Positions 48,939-58,194 of a stretch of DNA of 64,000 nucleotides are shown one piece after another. Origin of the DNA: an uncultured Acetatifactor sp. (GTDB lineage: Bacteria > Bacillota > Clostridia > Lachnospirales > Lachnospiraceae); NCBI GenBank assembly GCA_910579755.1, contig CAJTVB010000006.1, positions 62,001 to 126,000 of the forward strand, written 5' to 3'. Under the pieces are notes generated by a model. That model worked only from the letters and a program-made list of their open reading frames with translations. It was not told where the DNA came from and ran no database searches. The stretch's first letter is position 1; each line of letters opens with the position of its first letter. Position numbers and translations under genes: made by a program.

Positions 48939-50405
48939 ATGGATTTACTTTCTCTTACGGCTGTGGAGCTGGGCACAGCCATACAGCAAGGGCAGACTAC
49001 GGCCCGGGAGGCCATGGAGGCTGTACTGAAACAAATAGACAAAACGGAGGAAATCCTTCACTGCTATATAACCATTGACAGAAAGAAGGCGCTGGAGGAA
49101 GCGGAAGGAGTTCAGAGAAAAATAGAGGCAGGGGAATTGAGCGGTCCTTTGGCGGGGGTTCCCGCGGCGGTGAAGGATAATCTGTGCACCGAGGGGATGC
49201 TTACGACCTGTGCTTCACGGATGCTTGGCAATTTCGTGCCGGGCTACTCCGCGGAGGCGGTACTGAATCTGAAGCGGGCAGGGGCGGTGCTGGTGGGAAA
49301 AACAAACATGGATGAGTTTGCCATGGGCTCCACCACGGAGACCTCCGCATTTGGACCCACCCGAAATCCCCGGGATCCGGAGCGGGTACCCGGGGGATCC
49401 TCGGGCGGCTCGGCGGCTGCGGTGGCCGCCGGAGAATGCTTTTTTGCTCTGGGCTCCGACACGGGAGGCTCTATCCGGCAGCCGGCGGCATACTGCGGTG
49501 TGGTGGGGATAAAGCCCACCTACGGAACCGTGTCCCGGTATGGACTGGTGGCTTACGGTTCCTCTCTGGATCAGGTGGGATCCTTAGGAAAGACGGTGGA
49601 GGACTGCGCAGTGGTATTGGAGGCGATAGCCACCCACGACAGAAAGGATTCCACTTCCCTGGCCAGGGAGGATACGGATTTTTCCTCCGCCCTGGAGGAG
49701 AACGTGACGGGGATGCGGATCGGTATCCCCAGGGATTATTTTGGGCCAGGGCTGAACGGAGAGGTAAAAAGCGCGGTGCTGGCGGCGGCAAAGCGGCTGG
49801 CGGCGGAGGGAGCCCGGGTGGAGGAATTTGACCTGGGACTTACGGAATATGCCGTTCCCGCATACTATACCATCGCCTCTGCGGAGGCCAGCTCCAACCT
49901 GGAGCGGTTCGACGGTGTTAAGTACGGATACCGGGCGGAAGGGGGAGGGAGCCTCCATGAAATGTATAAAAAGACCAGGTCCCAGGGCTTTGGGCCGGAG
50001 GTGAAACGCCGGATTATGCTGGGCAGCTTCGTACTCAGCGCCGGATACTACGATGCCTATTACCGGAAGGCGCTTCGGGTGAAGGCCATGATCCGCAGAG
50101 CCTTTGACGAGGCCTTTGCCCGGTACGACTGTATCCTGGGACCTGTGACACCCGACACAGCGCCCCGGCTGGGCGAGAGCCTGGCGGATCCGCTGAAGAT
50201 GTATCTGGGAGATATCTATACCATTGCCGCCAACCTGGCAGGGCTGCCGGCCATCAGTCTTCCCTGTGGGAAAAACGGCGCGGGCCTGCCCATAGGGCTT
50301 CAGCTGACGGGGGACTGTTTTCAGGAAAAGAAGCTGATTCGGGCGGCGTATACCTATGAGCAGGCAGTAAAGAAGGGAGGGCAGACTGGTGACGAAGGAA
50401 TTTGA
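48939..50405 (+). CDS. gatA: Asp/Glu-tRNA amidotransferase subunit A
   Basis: Glutaminase subunit of GatCAB, freeing ammonia from glutamine. ATG 48939 is chosen because GGAGG lies 5 bases upstream; an ATG at 48927 and open frame to 48834 exist. The product is 488 residues. The amidase signature GGSSGGSAAAVAAGE, followed by GSDTGGSIRQPAA, gives the Ser-cisSer-Lys triad with the Lys in AAVKDNLC. It overlaps gatB by 17 bp. Confidence 0.96.
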   Translation: MDLLSLTAVELGTAIQQGQTTAREAMEAVLKQIDKTEEILHCYITIDRKKALEEAEGVQRKIEAGELSGPLAGVPAAVKDNLCTEGMLTTCASRMLGNFVPGYSAEAVLNLKRAGAVLVGKTNMDEFAMGSTTETSAFGPTRNPRDPERVPGGSSGGSAAAVAAGECFFALGSDTGGSIRQPAAYCGVVGIKPTYGTVSRYGLVAYGSSLDQVGSLGKTVEDCAVVLEAIATHDRKDSTSLAREDTDFSSALEENVTGMRIGIPRDYFGPGLNGEVKSAVLAAAKRLAAEGARVEEFDLGLTEYAVPAYYTIASAEASSNLERFDGVKYGYRAEGGGSLHEMYKKTRSQGFGPEVKRRIMLGSFVLSAGYYDAYYRKALRVKAMIRRAFDEAFARYDCILGPVTPDTAPRLGESLADPLKMYLGDIYTIAANLAGLPAISLPCGKNGAGLPIGLQLTGDCFQEKKLIRAAYTYEQAVKKGGQTGDEGI

Positions 50406-51816
50406 AACCGTTATCGGCCTGGAGGTTCATGTGGAGCTGGCCACGGCCACAAAGATATTCTGCGGCTGTTCTACGGCCTTTGGGGGCAGGCCCAATTCTC
50501 ACACCTGTCCGGTGTGCACCGGAATGCCGGGGACGCTGCCGGTACTGAACAGAAGGGTGCTGGAGCATGCGGTGGCGGTGGGGCTGGCGGCAAACTGTGA
50601 GATCACCCGGCACAGTCAGTTTGACCGGAAGAATTATTTTTATCCCGACAATCCTCAAAATTATCAGATTTCTCAGCTGTATCTGCCAATCTGCCGGGAC
50701 GGCTATGTGGAGATCGACACCCCGGAGGGGGAAAAAAGGATCGGAATCCATGAGATCCATATGGAGGAGGATGCGGGTAAGCTGATCCACGATGAGTGGG
50801 AGGAAGGGACGCTGGTGGATTACAATCGCTCCGGAGTTCCTCTTATAGAGATCGTATCCGAACCGGATATGCGTAACGCAGGGGAGGTGATTGCCTTTTT
50901 GGAAAAGCTTCGCCTGATCATTCAATACCTGGGAGCCAGCGACTGCAAGCTCCAGGAGGGCTCCATGAGGGCGGATGTGAATCTGTCTGTGAGGGAAAAG
51001 GGAGCGGCGCCGGGGACGCGCACGGAAATGAAAAATCTCAGTTCCTTCCGGGCCATAACGAAAGCCATAGAAAGCGAACGGGAGAGACAGATCGACCTGA
51101 TCTGCGCAGGAGGGGCGGTGACTCAGGAGACCAGGCGCTGGGACGAGGCAAAAGGAACATCCTTTTCCATGCGCTCCAAGGAGGATGCCCGGGATTATCG
51201 CTATTTTCCTGATCCGGATCTTCCGCCTGTGCACATCAGCGACGAAATGCTTGAGGAGATCCGCAGCCGCCTGCCGGAATTTCGCACGGAAAAGATGCGC
51301 CGGTACAGGGAGGAATACGACATTCCGGAATATGATATTGAGATCATTACCGGCTCCAAGCATATGGCGGATCTTTTTGAGGCGACGGTGGCTTTGGGCA
51401 GTCAGCCCAAAAAGGTATCCAACTGGCTGATGGTGGAGACGCTGCGGCTGTTGAAGGAGAAGGAACTGGATCCGGAGGATATCCGTTTCTCACCGTCACA
51501 TTTGGCGGCTTTGATCGATCTGGTTGAGAAGCGCACTATTAATTCCACTGTGGCAAAGGAAATTTTTGAAGTAATGTTTGAAGAGGATGTGGATCCGGAG
51601 CGGTATGTGGAAGAAAAGGGACTGAAGATGGTCAGCGATCAGGATGCCCTGCGAAAGGTAGTGGAAGAGGTAATAGCCTCCAACCCCCAGTCTGTGGAGG
51701 ACTACCGGGGAGGGAAGGAGAGAGCTTTGGGCTATCTGGTGGGACAGACCATGAAGGCTATGAAAGGTAAGGCAGACCCGGCCTGTGCCGGCCGGCTGCT
51801 GAAGGAGCTGCTGTGA
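50389..51816 (+). CDS. gatB: Asp/Glu-tRNA amidotransferase subunit B
   Basis: Kinase/transamidase subunit that activates misacylated Asp- or Glu-tRNA and amidates it. The start is GTG 50389, inside the end of gatA, with AAGGGAGG upstream; 475 residues. The N terminus ETVIGLEVHVEL and the zinc ligands in CGCSTAFGGRPNSHTCPVC are typical. The kinase region has PLIEIVSEPDM, and the C-terminal YqeY-like helical tail is complete. Confidence 0.96.
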   Translation: MTKEFETVIGLEVHVELATATKIFCGCSTAFGGRPNSHTCPVCTGMPGTLPVLNRRVLEHAVAVGLAANCEITRHSQFDRKNYFYPDNPQNYQISQLYLPICRDGYVEIDTPEGEKRIGIHEIHMEEDAGKLIHDEWEEGTLVDYNRSGVPLIEIVSEPDMRNAGEVIAFLEKLRLIIQYLGASDCKLQEGSMRADVNLSVREKGAAPGTRTEMKNLSSFRAITKAIESERERQIDLICAGGAVTQETRRWDEAKGTSFSMRSKEDARDYRYFPDPDLPPVHISDEMLEEIRSRLPEFRTEKMRRYREEYDIPEYDIEIITGSKHMADLFEATVALGSQPKKVSNWLMVETLRLLKEKELDPEDIRFSPSHLAALIDLVEKRTINSTVAKEIFEVMFEEDVDPERYVEEKGLKMVSDQDALRKVVEEVIASNPQSVEDYRGGKERALGYLVGQTMKAMKGKADPACAGRLLKELL

Positions 51817-51894
51817 CAGTAGCCCTGCAATCCGCTTTTCGTATCCAGGATGTATGTTCTTTATATCGTCAACAAGACTATTTAAATATAATTA

Positions 51895-51921
51895 TTGAAT
51901 AAATAGAAATTGTAGTATAAT
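51895..51921 (+). promoter_or_regulatory. Promoter of the lipoprotein gene
   Basis: TTGAAT (51895-51900), 15 bp, TATAAT (51916-51921). Spacing is short; the surrounding AT-rich block resembles that at 45320-45365. Confidence 0.45.
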
Positions 51922-52045
51922 ATGTTATATAAAAATGTAATTACATTTCTTTAGTTGCAAAGGGAAATGAGCTGTGTTCTGCTGACTTCCGGAGTCAGCG
52001 GGGAGCGGCAGGAGAGTTTTTATTTGGAGACGAGGAGGGGATGTT

Positions 52046-53227
52046 ATGAAGAAAAGCGCTATACTGCTATCATTCCTCCTGCTTATTTTGACAGCCTGCG
52101 GCGCAGACCCAAAGCCTGTAGAGACCATTCGCGTGGTGGAGGAAGAAGAGATTCGGAAGGGCATGTACCAGGAGGTGGAATATCTGGAGCGCATGCCACA
52201 GGTCACCCAGATTGCTCCGTTCATGCCAGAGAATGCTATCAGCGGCTGCTTTTGTGCCAACGGGGATACTGTGTTTTATCTTGCTTATTTTGGAGATTAT
52301 TTGTTGGATCAGGAGACAGGAAACAATAAGGAATTTGAACCCCAGTATAATACCCAGATATGGGCCTATGACAAGGAAAGCGGGAGTTGTGCGCTGATAT
52401 ACCAGTATGATGAGGACTGGTGCGTGGAGATTTCCGACATGGTCTGCGATGAAAGCACTCTGGTTTGGGAGGACTATGGCGACGAAGGGTGGCGATTGCA
52501 GGCAATGCCGCTGGACGGAAGCGCTTCACCGGAAATCATTATCAGCAAGGCGGACATGAAGTCAGACATTTGGTCGGTTACGCCGGCTGTCTGCGGAAAC
52601 AGAGTGTATTGGTATGACAGTAAGGCGGGTGAGGAGGGCTTCAGCGCATATGAGTACGACCTGACATCAGGAACGCTGACAAGGCTTCAGGAGGGAATCG
52701 CAGGCACCCCCTACGAACACATTTCTGTTATGAATCGGATGTTTACCTTCTGTGAGACGGCAGAGGACATATACCGCCTGCAGTTTCGGAATATGGATAC
52801 GGGGGATTCGCTCCTTCTGGAAACCACAGTTCCGGTGCTGAATCCAATCTCCAACGGAAGGGTCTGTGCCTGGCGGACGAGCTATGACAGTGACAAGCGT
52901 TTGTATGTATATGACCATAAGGCAGATACAATGGAATGGATTGAACTGCCGAAGGATGTGCTGGAGAAGGAGGGGGATTTTTTTTCCTATGCGGTACTGG
53001 ACAGAATGGTTATTGTTAACTACCGCGGATCGTCGCTTTCGAGGGTGGGCAGGCTGCTCTGTTATGATATTGAAACCAAAACCTACACGGAGTTGGCGGC
53101 GGTTGACGAAAACGGAACGTTGATGTACACCTTTCAGGACAGTGAGTCCAGGGTTTCTCTGGAGATGAGTCTGGAACAGGATGATTTCCAGGTTTTGGAG
53201 ATTTTCTATGATTCAGAGCAGAATTAG
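52046..53227 (+). CDS. Predicted lipoprotein, possible beta-propeller
   Basis: 393 residues. A lipoprotein signal peptide ends in LTAC (Cys about residue 18), so it is anchored on the outside of the membrane. The rest has repeated strand-like units with Trp/Tyr and Asp (IWAYDKESGSCALIYQYDED; VYWYDSKAGEEGFSAYEYDL; LYVYDHKADTMEWIEL), as in beta-propeller domains related to DUF5050-type proteins. No catalytic motif is seen and the role is unknown. GGAGGGGATG lies before the start. A terminator follows. Confidence 0.7.
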   Translation: MKKSAILLSFLLLILTACGADPKPVETIRVVEEEEIRKGMYQEVEYLERMPQVTQIAPFMPENAISGCFCANGDTVFYLAYFGDYLLDQETGNNKEFEPQYNTQIWAYDKESGSCALIYQYDEDWCVEISDMVCDESTLVWEDYGDEGWRLQAMPLDGSASPEIIISKADMKSDIWSVTPAVCGNRVYWYDSKAGEEGFSAYEYDLTSGTLTRLQEGIAGTPYEHISVMNRMFTFCETAEDIYRLQFRNMDTGDSLLLETTVPVLNPISNGRVCAWRTSYDSDKRLYVYDHKADTMEWIELPKDVLEKEGDFFSYAVLDRMVIVNYRGSSLSRVGRLLCYDIETKTYTELAAVDENGTLMYTFQDSESRVSLEMSLEQDDFQVLEIFYDSEQN

Positions 53228-53237
53228 GGAAGGCTGA

Positions 53238-53272
53238 ACCGGGATACAGGAAGCTGTATCCCGGTTTTTTTT
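53238..53272 (+). terminator. Terminator after the lipoprotein gene
   Basis: AACCGGGATACAG / CTGTATCCCGGTT with a 4-nt loop and a TTTTTT tail. It also separates this gene from the convergent gene at 53299. Confidence 0.9.
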
Positions 53273-53298
53273 GCATTTAAGTATCCAGAGGAAGTGTA

Positions 53299-54048
53299 TT
53301 ATTGCATCAGATAATCAATATACAGAGCTGCTGTATCGGGCCGGGTGGTATTCACCAGCACGCTGAGTACCACCTCATCCTGCTGAAAATAGTAATCCTC
53401 CCGGATGGATTCACAGCCGTCCAGATATATTCCCACGGGGATGGGATCCTGCATGTTCTCCGGTTTCCGGGGATTCGGAGCCTGGAGTACATAATCGGTG
53501 TCCAAAGCCTCGGAGGCAGCTTCGAATTCTTTTATAATCTCTCCGTCTACATAATAAAAGAAGGGTTCGTACCGGTCAAACTGCTCCGGTGTGAGAAGCT
53601 CCCGCAGGTCCATAAAGTCATCCTGATAGGCATATCGTTCCAGCGAGGAGGGATTAGTGACGATCACGTCCAGCTCTGCGGCGGCAATATATACCATCAG
53701 CTTCTGGGCAGAGGCAACCTCGTCGGGGGAGCCGGAATTGACCTGGACAGAGGTGTCGTATATGATGCTGTAGGCGCCCGGGTCGATGCCGGCATATTCC
53801 ATGAAGGGATCCCTGCCCCCGGAGTTGCTTTCACCGAAGCCGCGCTCCACCGCATTGATCAGGCATACATACAGCGCCGTATCCTTGCTCGTGGCTATCT
53901 GATGGATCAGAGACACCACAATTCCGATGATTGCGATCCCAGCAACCAAGTGCCATTTGTAATAGTCCATGAAATACGAAAATTTCTGTTTTGGAGTCCC
54001 GTGCTTCAGGGCTTCCCGTTCCTCTTTGAATTCGTCCATTACCGGCAT
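53299..54048 (-). CDS. Single-pass membrane protein, unknown function
   Basis: 249 residues from ATG 54048; an upstream open frame to 54141 is excluded because it runs through the promoter. A charged N terminus (MDEFKEEREALKHGTPKQKF) is followed by one membrane segment (about residues 32-50, LVAGIAIIGIVVSLI). The extracytoplasmic domain of about 190 residues has LYVCLINAVERGFGE and a YYVDGEIIKEFEAA block. It is reminiscent of solute-binding-like conserved Clostridia proteins. No function is assigned. Confidence 0.7.
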   Translation of the reverse strand: MPVMDEFKEEREALKHGTPKQKFSYFMDYYKWHLVAGIAIIGIVVSLIHQIATSKDTALYVCLINAVERGFGESNSGGRDPFMEYAGIDPGAYSIIYDTSVQVNSGSPDEVASAQKLMVYIAAAELDVIVTNPSSLERYAYQDDFMDLRELLTPEQFDRYEPFFYYVDGEIIKEFEAASEALDTDYVLQAPNPRKPENMQDPIPVGIYLDGCESIREDYYFQQDEVVLSVLVNTTRPDTAALYIDYLMQ

Positions 54049-54112
54049 AATTGTCCGCCTTCCGCCTTTGAGCTTGTGATGTCTTGAATTTGTGTTGTCT
54101 GTGACAATTAAT

Positions 54113-54141
54113 ATAATACGAGGCGGGAGGGGCATTGTCAA
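54113..54141 (-). promoter_or_regulatory. Promoter of the 53299-54048 gene
   Basis: On the minus strand: TTGACA (54141-54136), 17 bp, TATTAT (54118-54113). Confidence 0.75.
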
Positions 54142-54278
54142 TGACCCCGGTCTAACAATAATCTAAAAAAAGGATAAAAAGGGGCGGATTTGGGAAAGTT
54201 GTCTTGCAAGTTCGGGGAAGTTGAGATATCATATTATATGAATATAAATTATAACGGAAAGGGATTTAGGGTGGGAAA

Positions 54279-54779
54279 ATGAGTGAAGCATATGTTGAAT
54301 GTCTTGTGAAGGCAAAGCCTTCCATTTTGGGTAAGTTTTTTAAATATTTGTTGATCATGCTGACGGTGGCATTGGCGCTGCTGATGTTTTTGACTATGAA
54401 TGTAATTTTGATGATTCTTGCCGTGGTGACGGGTGTGGGTGCATATTTCGTGAATCTGTTCACGGATCTGGAATATGAGTATCTGTACCTGGATAAGGAG
54501 CTGGTTATCGATAAGGTGATGGCCAAATCCAGGAGGAAGCGTGTGGCCACATACAGCCTGGACAAGGTGGAGATCCTTGCTCCCATCAAGAGCTATCATC
54601 TGGACAATTACAAAAACCGCAATGTAAAGCAGAAGGATTATAGCATTGGTATTGAGGAAAAGCCGGATCTGCGCTATGCCATGTATTATGAAGGCGGGGA
54701 GAAGCTTTTGCTGAGCCCTTCGCCGGAAATGATCAAGATCATGAAAAATGTTGCTCCGCGAAAGGTGTTTTCCGACTGA
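54279..54779 (+). CDS. DUF6106-like membrane protein
   Basis: 166 residues. Two adjacent membrane segments (about 20-60) are followed by a soluble domain with YEYLYLDKELVIDKVMAKSR, EILAPIKSYHLDNYKN and the end VAPRKVFSD. The pattern matches a conserved Lachnospiraceae protein (DUF6106), probably a PH-like or lipid-contact domain behind a membrane anchor. Function unknown. A possible promoter (TTGCAA, 17 bp, TATCAT, about 54204-54232) lies upstream. Confidence 0.75.
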   Translation: MSEAYVECLVKAKPSILGKFFKYLLIMLTVALALLMFLTMNVILMILAVVTGVGAYFVNLFTDLEYEYLYLDKELVIDKVMAKSRRKRVATYSLDKVEILAPIKSYHLDNYKNRNVKQKDYSIGIEEKPDLRYAMYYEGGEKLLLSPSPEMIKIMKNVAPRKVFSD

Positions 54780-54882
54780 GGAAGGGCCGAAGCTGTAACA
54801 TCTGTTTCATGCAACAATATGGAAATGCTTTCTGCGGCAGGACGCGGCGTTGCCTGGATGGCTGTAAGGAGGGTGATGCAGT

Positions 54883-56598
54883 ATGGGGATTTATCTGAAT
54901 CCCGGAAATGAGGCATTTGAAGAATCGGTGAACTCAGAGATCTATCAGGATAAGTCAGGACTGATTGCTTTTACGAATAAGGTTCTTGAGACTGAACAGA
55001 AGTATCTGTGCGTCAGCAGGCCGAGACGCTTCGGCAAATCTATGGCGGCGAAAATGCTGGCGGCATACTATGATAAATCCTGCAATTCTCACAGACTGTT
55101 CGAAAATCTGCAGATTGCGTTGGATTTTTCTTACGAGAAACAGATCAATAAATCTTCCGTATTATATTTGGATATATCCTGGTTTAGAACTATGGCAGGA
55201 AATGCAAGGCAGGTTCAGACTGTACTCCAAAGAGAGGTTATCAGTGAGCTTAGGACGGAATATCCGGAAGTGATTGATAAAGAAGTCGATTCACTGCCCC
55301 TGGCACTGGCAAATATTAATCAGGCAGAGGGAGAAAAGTTTGTAGTTATTATTGATGAGTGGGATTGTTTGTTTCGTGAGGACCGATTTGATGAAAAGGC
55401 ACAGGAAGAATATATTGGTCTTTTGAGAGGTCTGTTTAAAAGTGCACCTGCCTCAAAATATATAAGGCTGGCTTATATGACGGGTATTTTACCGGTAAAA
55501 AAATATGGAACGCAGTCTGCATTAAATAATTTTAAGGAATTTACCATGGTTAATCCAGGAGCTTTGTCAGAGTATGTGGGATTTACGGAAATGGAAGTTT
55601 GTGATTTGTGCGGGCGATATCATATGGAATTTGAGGAAGCGAAGCACTGGTATGACGGATACTATTTTAGCAGAGTCGGCTCCGTGTACAGCCCGCGTTC
55701 CGTTGTCGAGGCTATGCTGAGTCGGGAATTTGGTAATTATTGGACAGGAACCGAGACTTATGAAGCACTTAAGATGTATATTGATATGGATTTTGACGGG
55801 TTGAAGGATGCCGTGATAGGGATGCTGGGGGGACAGCGATGCAAGATAAATCCGCAGAAGTTCCAAAATGACATGACTGGTGTCAGAAGCAGGGATGATG
55901 TGATGACACTGCTGATTCATCTGGGATACCTGGCGTATGATGGGAAGGAGCAGGAGGCATATATTCCCAACCAGGAAGTGGCGGACGAATTTGAGAACGC
56001 TATGGAAAGCAGCGGATGGGAAGAAATTGCGAGATCGCTGCGTGCTTCGGAGACGTTGCTTAAAGCCACTTTACAAGGGGACGGAGAGGCTGTTGCGCAA
56101 GGACTGGACAGCATACATGCGGCAAATACATCTGTGCTGGCATATCATAACGAACTATCATTGAGCTGTGCGATTACGCTTGCCTATTATTGCGCGAGAA
56201 AGGATTATACCTTGATTAGGGAGATGCCGGCCGGAAAAGGATTTGCGGATATTGCCTTTATTCCAAGAAAGCATTCCGATAAGCCGGCAATGGTGGTGGA
56301 GCTGAAATGGGATACTGCGGCGGAGGGAGCAATCAGTCAGATCAGAAGCCGTGAGTATGCCGGAGCATTGAAAGAATATGCCGGTGAGATTCTATTAGTG
56401 GGAATCAGCTATGACAAAAAGGACAGGAAGCATAAATGTATAATTGAGAGTTACTTTTCACGGGTAGGGGCCGCGAGGTGTTTTTGTGCGCTGTTTGCAC
56501 AAAAACCCGAGACAGCACGCGCCAAAATGAGCGCTTTTTGCTCATTTTGTGTGCATCATGTTGCTTTGAACGGCGAAGCCGTGAAAAGTAACAATTGA
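54883..56598 (+). CDS. AAA-ATPase-like protein with PD-(D/E)XK domain, 3' end altered by a MITE
   Basis: 571 residues as read. An N-terminal AAA-ATPase-like domain (PF09820 type) has the Walker A variant SRPRRFGKSMA (45-55) and Walker B-like VVIIDEWDC. A C-terminal PD-(D/E)XK-type nuclease domain has GFADIAFIP and VVELKWD (about 452-481). This family is multicopy in gut anaerobes and of unknown function. The last 48 codons, from about 522, are encoded by an inserted element. Removing it and one target copy restores an end reading ...CIIERFQED then stop, so the native protein was about 526 residues. Confidence 0.82.
   Translation: MGIYLNPGNEAFEESVNSEIYQDKSGLIAFTNKVLETEQKYLCVSRPRRFGKSMAAKMLAAYYDKSCNSHRLFENLQIALDFSYEKQINKSSVLYLDISWFRTMAGNARQVQTVLQREVISELRTEYPEVIDKEVDSLPLALANINQAEGEKFVVIIDEWDCLFREDRFDEKAQEEYIGLLRGLFKSAPASKYIRLAYMTGILPVKKYGTQSALNNFKEFTMVNPGALSEYVGFTEMEVCDLCGRYHMEFEEAKHWYDGYYFSRVGSVYSPRSVVEAMLSREFGNYWTGTETYEALKMYIDMDFDGLKDAVIGMLGGQRCKINPQKFQNDMTGVRSRDDVMTLLIHLGYLAYDGKEQEAYIPNQEVADEFENAMESSGWEEIARSLRASETLLKATLQGDGEAVAQGLDSIHAANTSVLAYHNELSLSCAITLAYYCARKDYTLIREMPAGKGFADIAFIPRKHSDKPAMVVELKWDTAAEGAISQIRSREYAGALKEYAGEILLVGISYDKKDRKHKCIIESYFSRVGAARCFCALFAQKPETARAKMSAFCSFCVHHVALNGEAVKSNN
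56451..56592 (+). mobile_element. 142-bp MITE with 9-bp target duplication
   Basis: Terminal inverted repeats TTACTTTTCACGG (56451-56463) and CCGTGAAAAGTAA (56579-56591) are perfect over 13 bp. AATTGAGAG occurs on both sides (56442-56450 and 56593-56601), a 9-bp target duplication. Inside are two perfect 9-bp hairpins: TTTTTGTGC/GCACAAAAA (about 56481-56505) and AAAATGAGC/GCTCATTTT (about 56525-56549). It has no coding capacity of its own, so a transposase elsewhere must have moved it. Confidence 0.88.
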
Positions 56599-56632
56599 GA
56601 GGTTTCAGGAGGATTAAAGGTCAAACTTATCA

Positions 56633-56661
56633 TTGACTTTAAGGCAAAACTTTGATACACT
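56633..56661 (+). promoter_or_regulatory. guaB promoter
   Basis: TTGACT (56633-56638), 17 bp, TACACT (56656-56661). Confidence 0.75.
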
Positions 56662-56677
56662 CATATGAAATTAAACG

Positions 56678-56705
56678 TAACCCCGGAAGTCTTTCTCCGG
56701 GGTTA
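56678..56705 (+). promoter_or_regulatory. Hairpin in the guaB leader
   Basis: TAACCCCGGA / TCCGGGGTTA with an 8-nt loop, about 10 nt after the expected transcription start and without a U-run. It may stabilise the mRNA 5' end. No purine riboswitch core was recognised. Confidence 0.6.
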
Positions 56706-56737
56706 TGAGTTATATATTAAACACAGGAGGATTGAAG

Positions 56738-58192
56738 ATGGGACAGATTATCGGTGAAGGGATCACTTTTGACGACGTACTTCTGGTGCCGGCGTTTTCC
56801 CAGGTGATACCCAATCAGGTGGACCTGACTACCTGGCTGACAAAGAAGATCAGGCTGAACATTCCTATGATGAGCGCGGGAATGGATACTGTGACAGAGC
56901 ACCGTATGGCGATTGCCATGGCCCGGCAGGGGGGGATCGGAATCATTCATAAAAACATGTCGATTGAGGCCCAGGCCGAGGAGGTCGACAAGGTAAAGCG
57001 TTCTGAAAACGGTGTCATCACCGATCCCTTTTCACTGACTCCTGAACATACTCTGGCGGACGCAGACGCTCTAATGGGCAAGTTCCGCATCTCCGGCGTT
57101 CCCGTCACGGAGGGCCGTAAGCTGGTGGGTATCATTACCAACCGCGATCTGAAATTCGAAACTGATTTCACTAAAAAAATAAAAGAGTCCATGACCAGCG
57201 AAGGACTGATTACCGCCCATGAGGATATTACGCTGGAGGAAGCGAAGCAGATCCTGGCAAAGGCCAGAAAGGAAAAGCTTCCTATAGTAGATAAAGACTT
57301 TAATCTGAAGGGACTCATCACCATAAAGGATATTGAGAAGACCATAAAATACCCGCTGGCCGCAAAGGACGAGCAGGGCAGACTTTTGTGCGGGGCAGGC
57401 GTAGGCATAACCGCTAATGTGCTGGACCGGGTGGGAGCCCTGGTGGACGCAAAGGTGGATGTGATTGTACTGGATTCCGCTCATGGGCATTCTCAGAATG
57501 TATTAAACTGCCTGAGGATGATCAAGGAAAAATTCCCCGGGCTTCAGGTGATTGCCGGCAACGTGGCTACCGGAGAGGCAGCGGCGGATCTGATCAAGGC
57601 GGGAGCGGATGCCGTGAAGGTGGGTATCGGGCCCGGATCCATCTGCACCACCCGGGTAGTGGCGGGCATCGGGGTGCCTCAGATTACGGCGATTATGGAC
57701 TGCTATAATGTAGCTAAAGAGTACAATATTCCTATCATTGCCGACGGCGGAATCAAGTATTCCGGCGACATTACCAAGGCCATTGCCGCAGGAGGCAGTG
57801 TGTGCATGATGGGAAGCATGTTTGCGGGCTGTGAGGAAAGCCCCGGGGACTATGAGCTGTTCCAGGGAAGGAAATATAAGGTTTACAGGGGCATGGGCTC
57901 CATTGCCGCCATGGAGAACGGAAGCAAGGACCGCTATTTCCAGGAGAATGCCAAGAAGCTGGTTCCCGAAGGTGTGGAGGGCCGCGTGGCTTATAAGGGA
58001 GCTGTGGAAGACACTGTGTTCCAGTTGCTGGGAGGTCTGCGCTCCGGCATGGGTTATTGCGGAGCGCACAATATTCAGGAGCTGAAGGAGACCGGAAGGT
58101 TTATTAAGATTTCCGCGGCGTCACTGAAAGAGAGTCATCCTCATGATATTCATATCACCAAGGAAGCGCCCAACTATAGTGTAGATGAATAG
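56738..58192 (+). CDS. guaB: IMP dehydrogenase
   Basis: Oxidises IMP to XMP, the first committed step to GMP. ATG 56738 with CAGGAGG upstream gives 484 residues opening MGQIIGEGITFDDVLLVPAFS. Two CBS domains are inserted at about 95-210. The catalytic loop GPGSICTTR carries the active Cys (near residue 303), and the flap has YKVYRGMGSIAAM. It stands next to two other late purine genes. Confidence 0.97.
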   Translation: MGQIIGEGITFDDVLLVPAFSQVIPNQVDLTTWLTKKIRLNIPMMSAGMDTVTEHRMAIAMARQGGIGIIHKNMSIEAQAEEVDKVKRSENGVITDPFSLTPEHTLADADALMGKFRISGVPVTEGRKLVGIITNRDLKFETDFTKKIKESMTSEGLITAHEDITLEEAKQILAKARKEKLPIVDKDFNLKGLITIKDIEKTIKYPLAAKDEQGRLLCGAGVGITANVLDRVGALVDAKVDVIVLDSAHGHSQNVLNCLRMIKEKFPGLQVIAGNVATGEAAADLIKAGADAVKVGIGPGSICTTRVVAGIGVPQITAIMDCYNVAKEYNIPIIADGGIKYSGDITKAIAAGGSVCMMGSMFAGCEESPGDYELFQGRKYKVYRGMGSIAAMENGSKDRYFQENAKKLVPEGVEGRVAYKGAVEDTVFQLLGGLRSGMGYCGAHNIQELKETGRFIKISAASLKESHPHDIHITKEAPNYSVDE

Positions 58193-58194
58193 GG

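Noticed and set aside
54883..56598. Defence system based on the AAA/PD-(D/E)XK protein
   Set aside because: The family is common and multicopy in gut anaerobes and stands alone here; no partner genes suggest a defence island.
56660..56737. Purine riboswitch before guaB
   Set aside because: Only one simple hairpin fits the leader; the three-way junction with conserved loops is absent.
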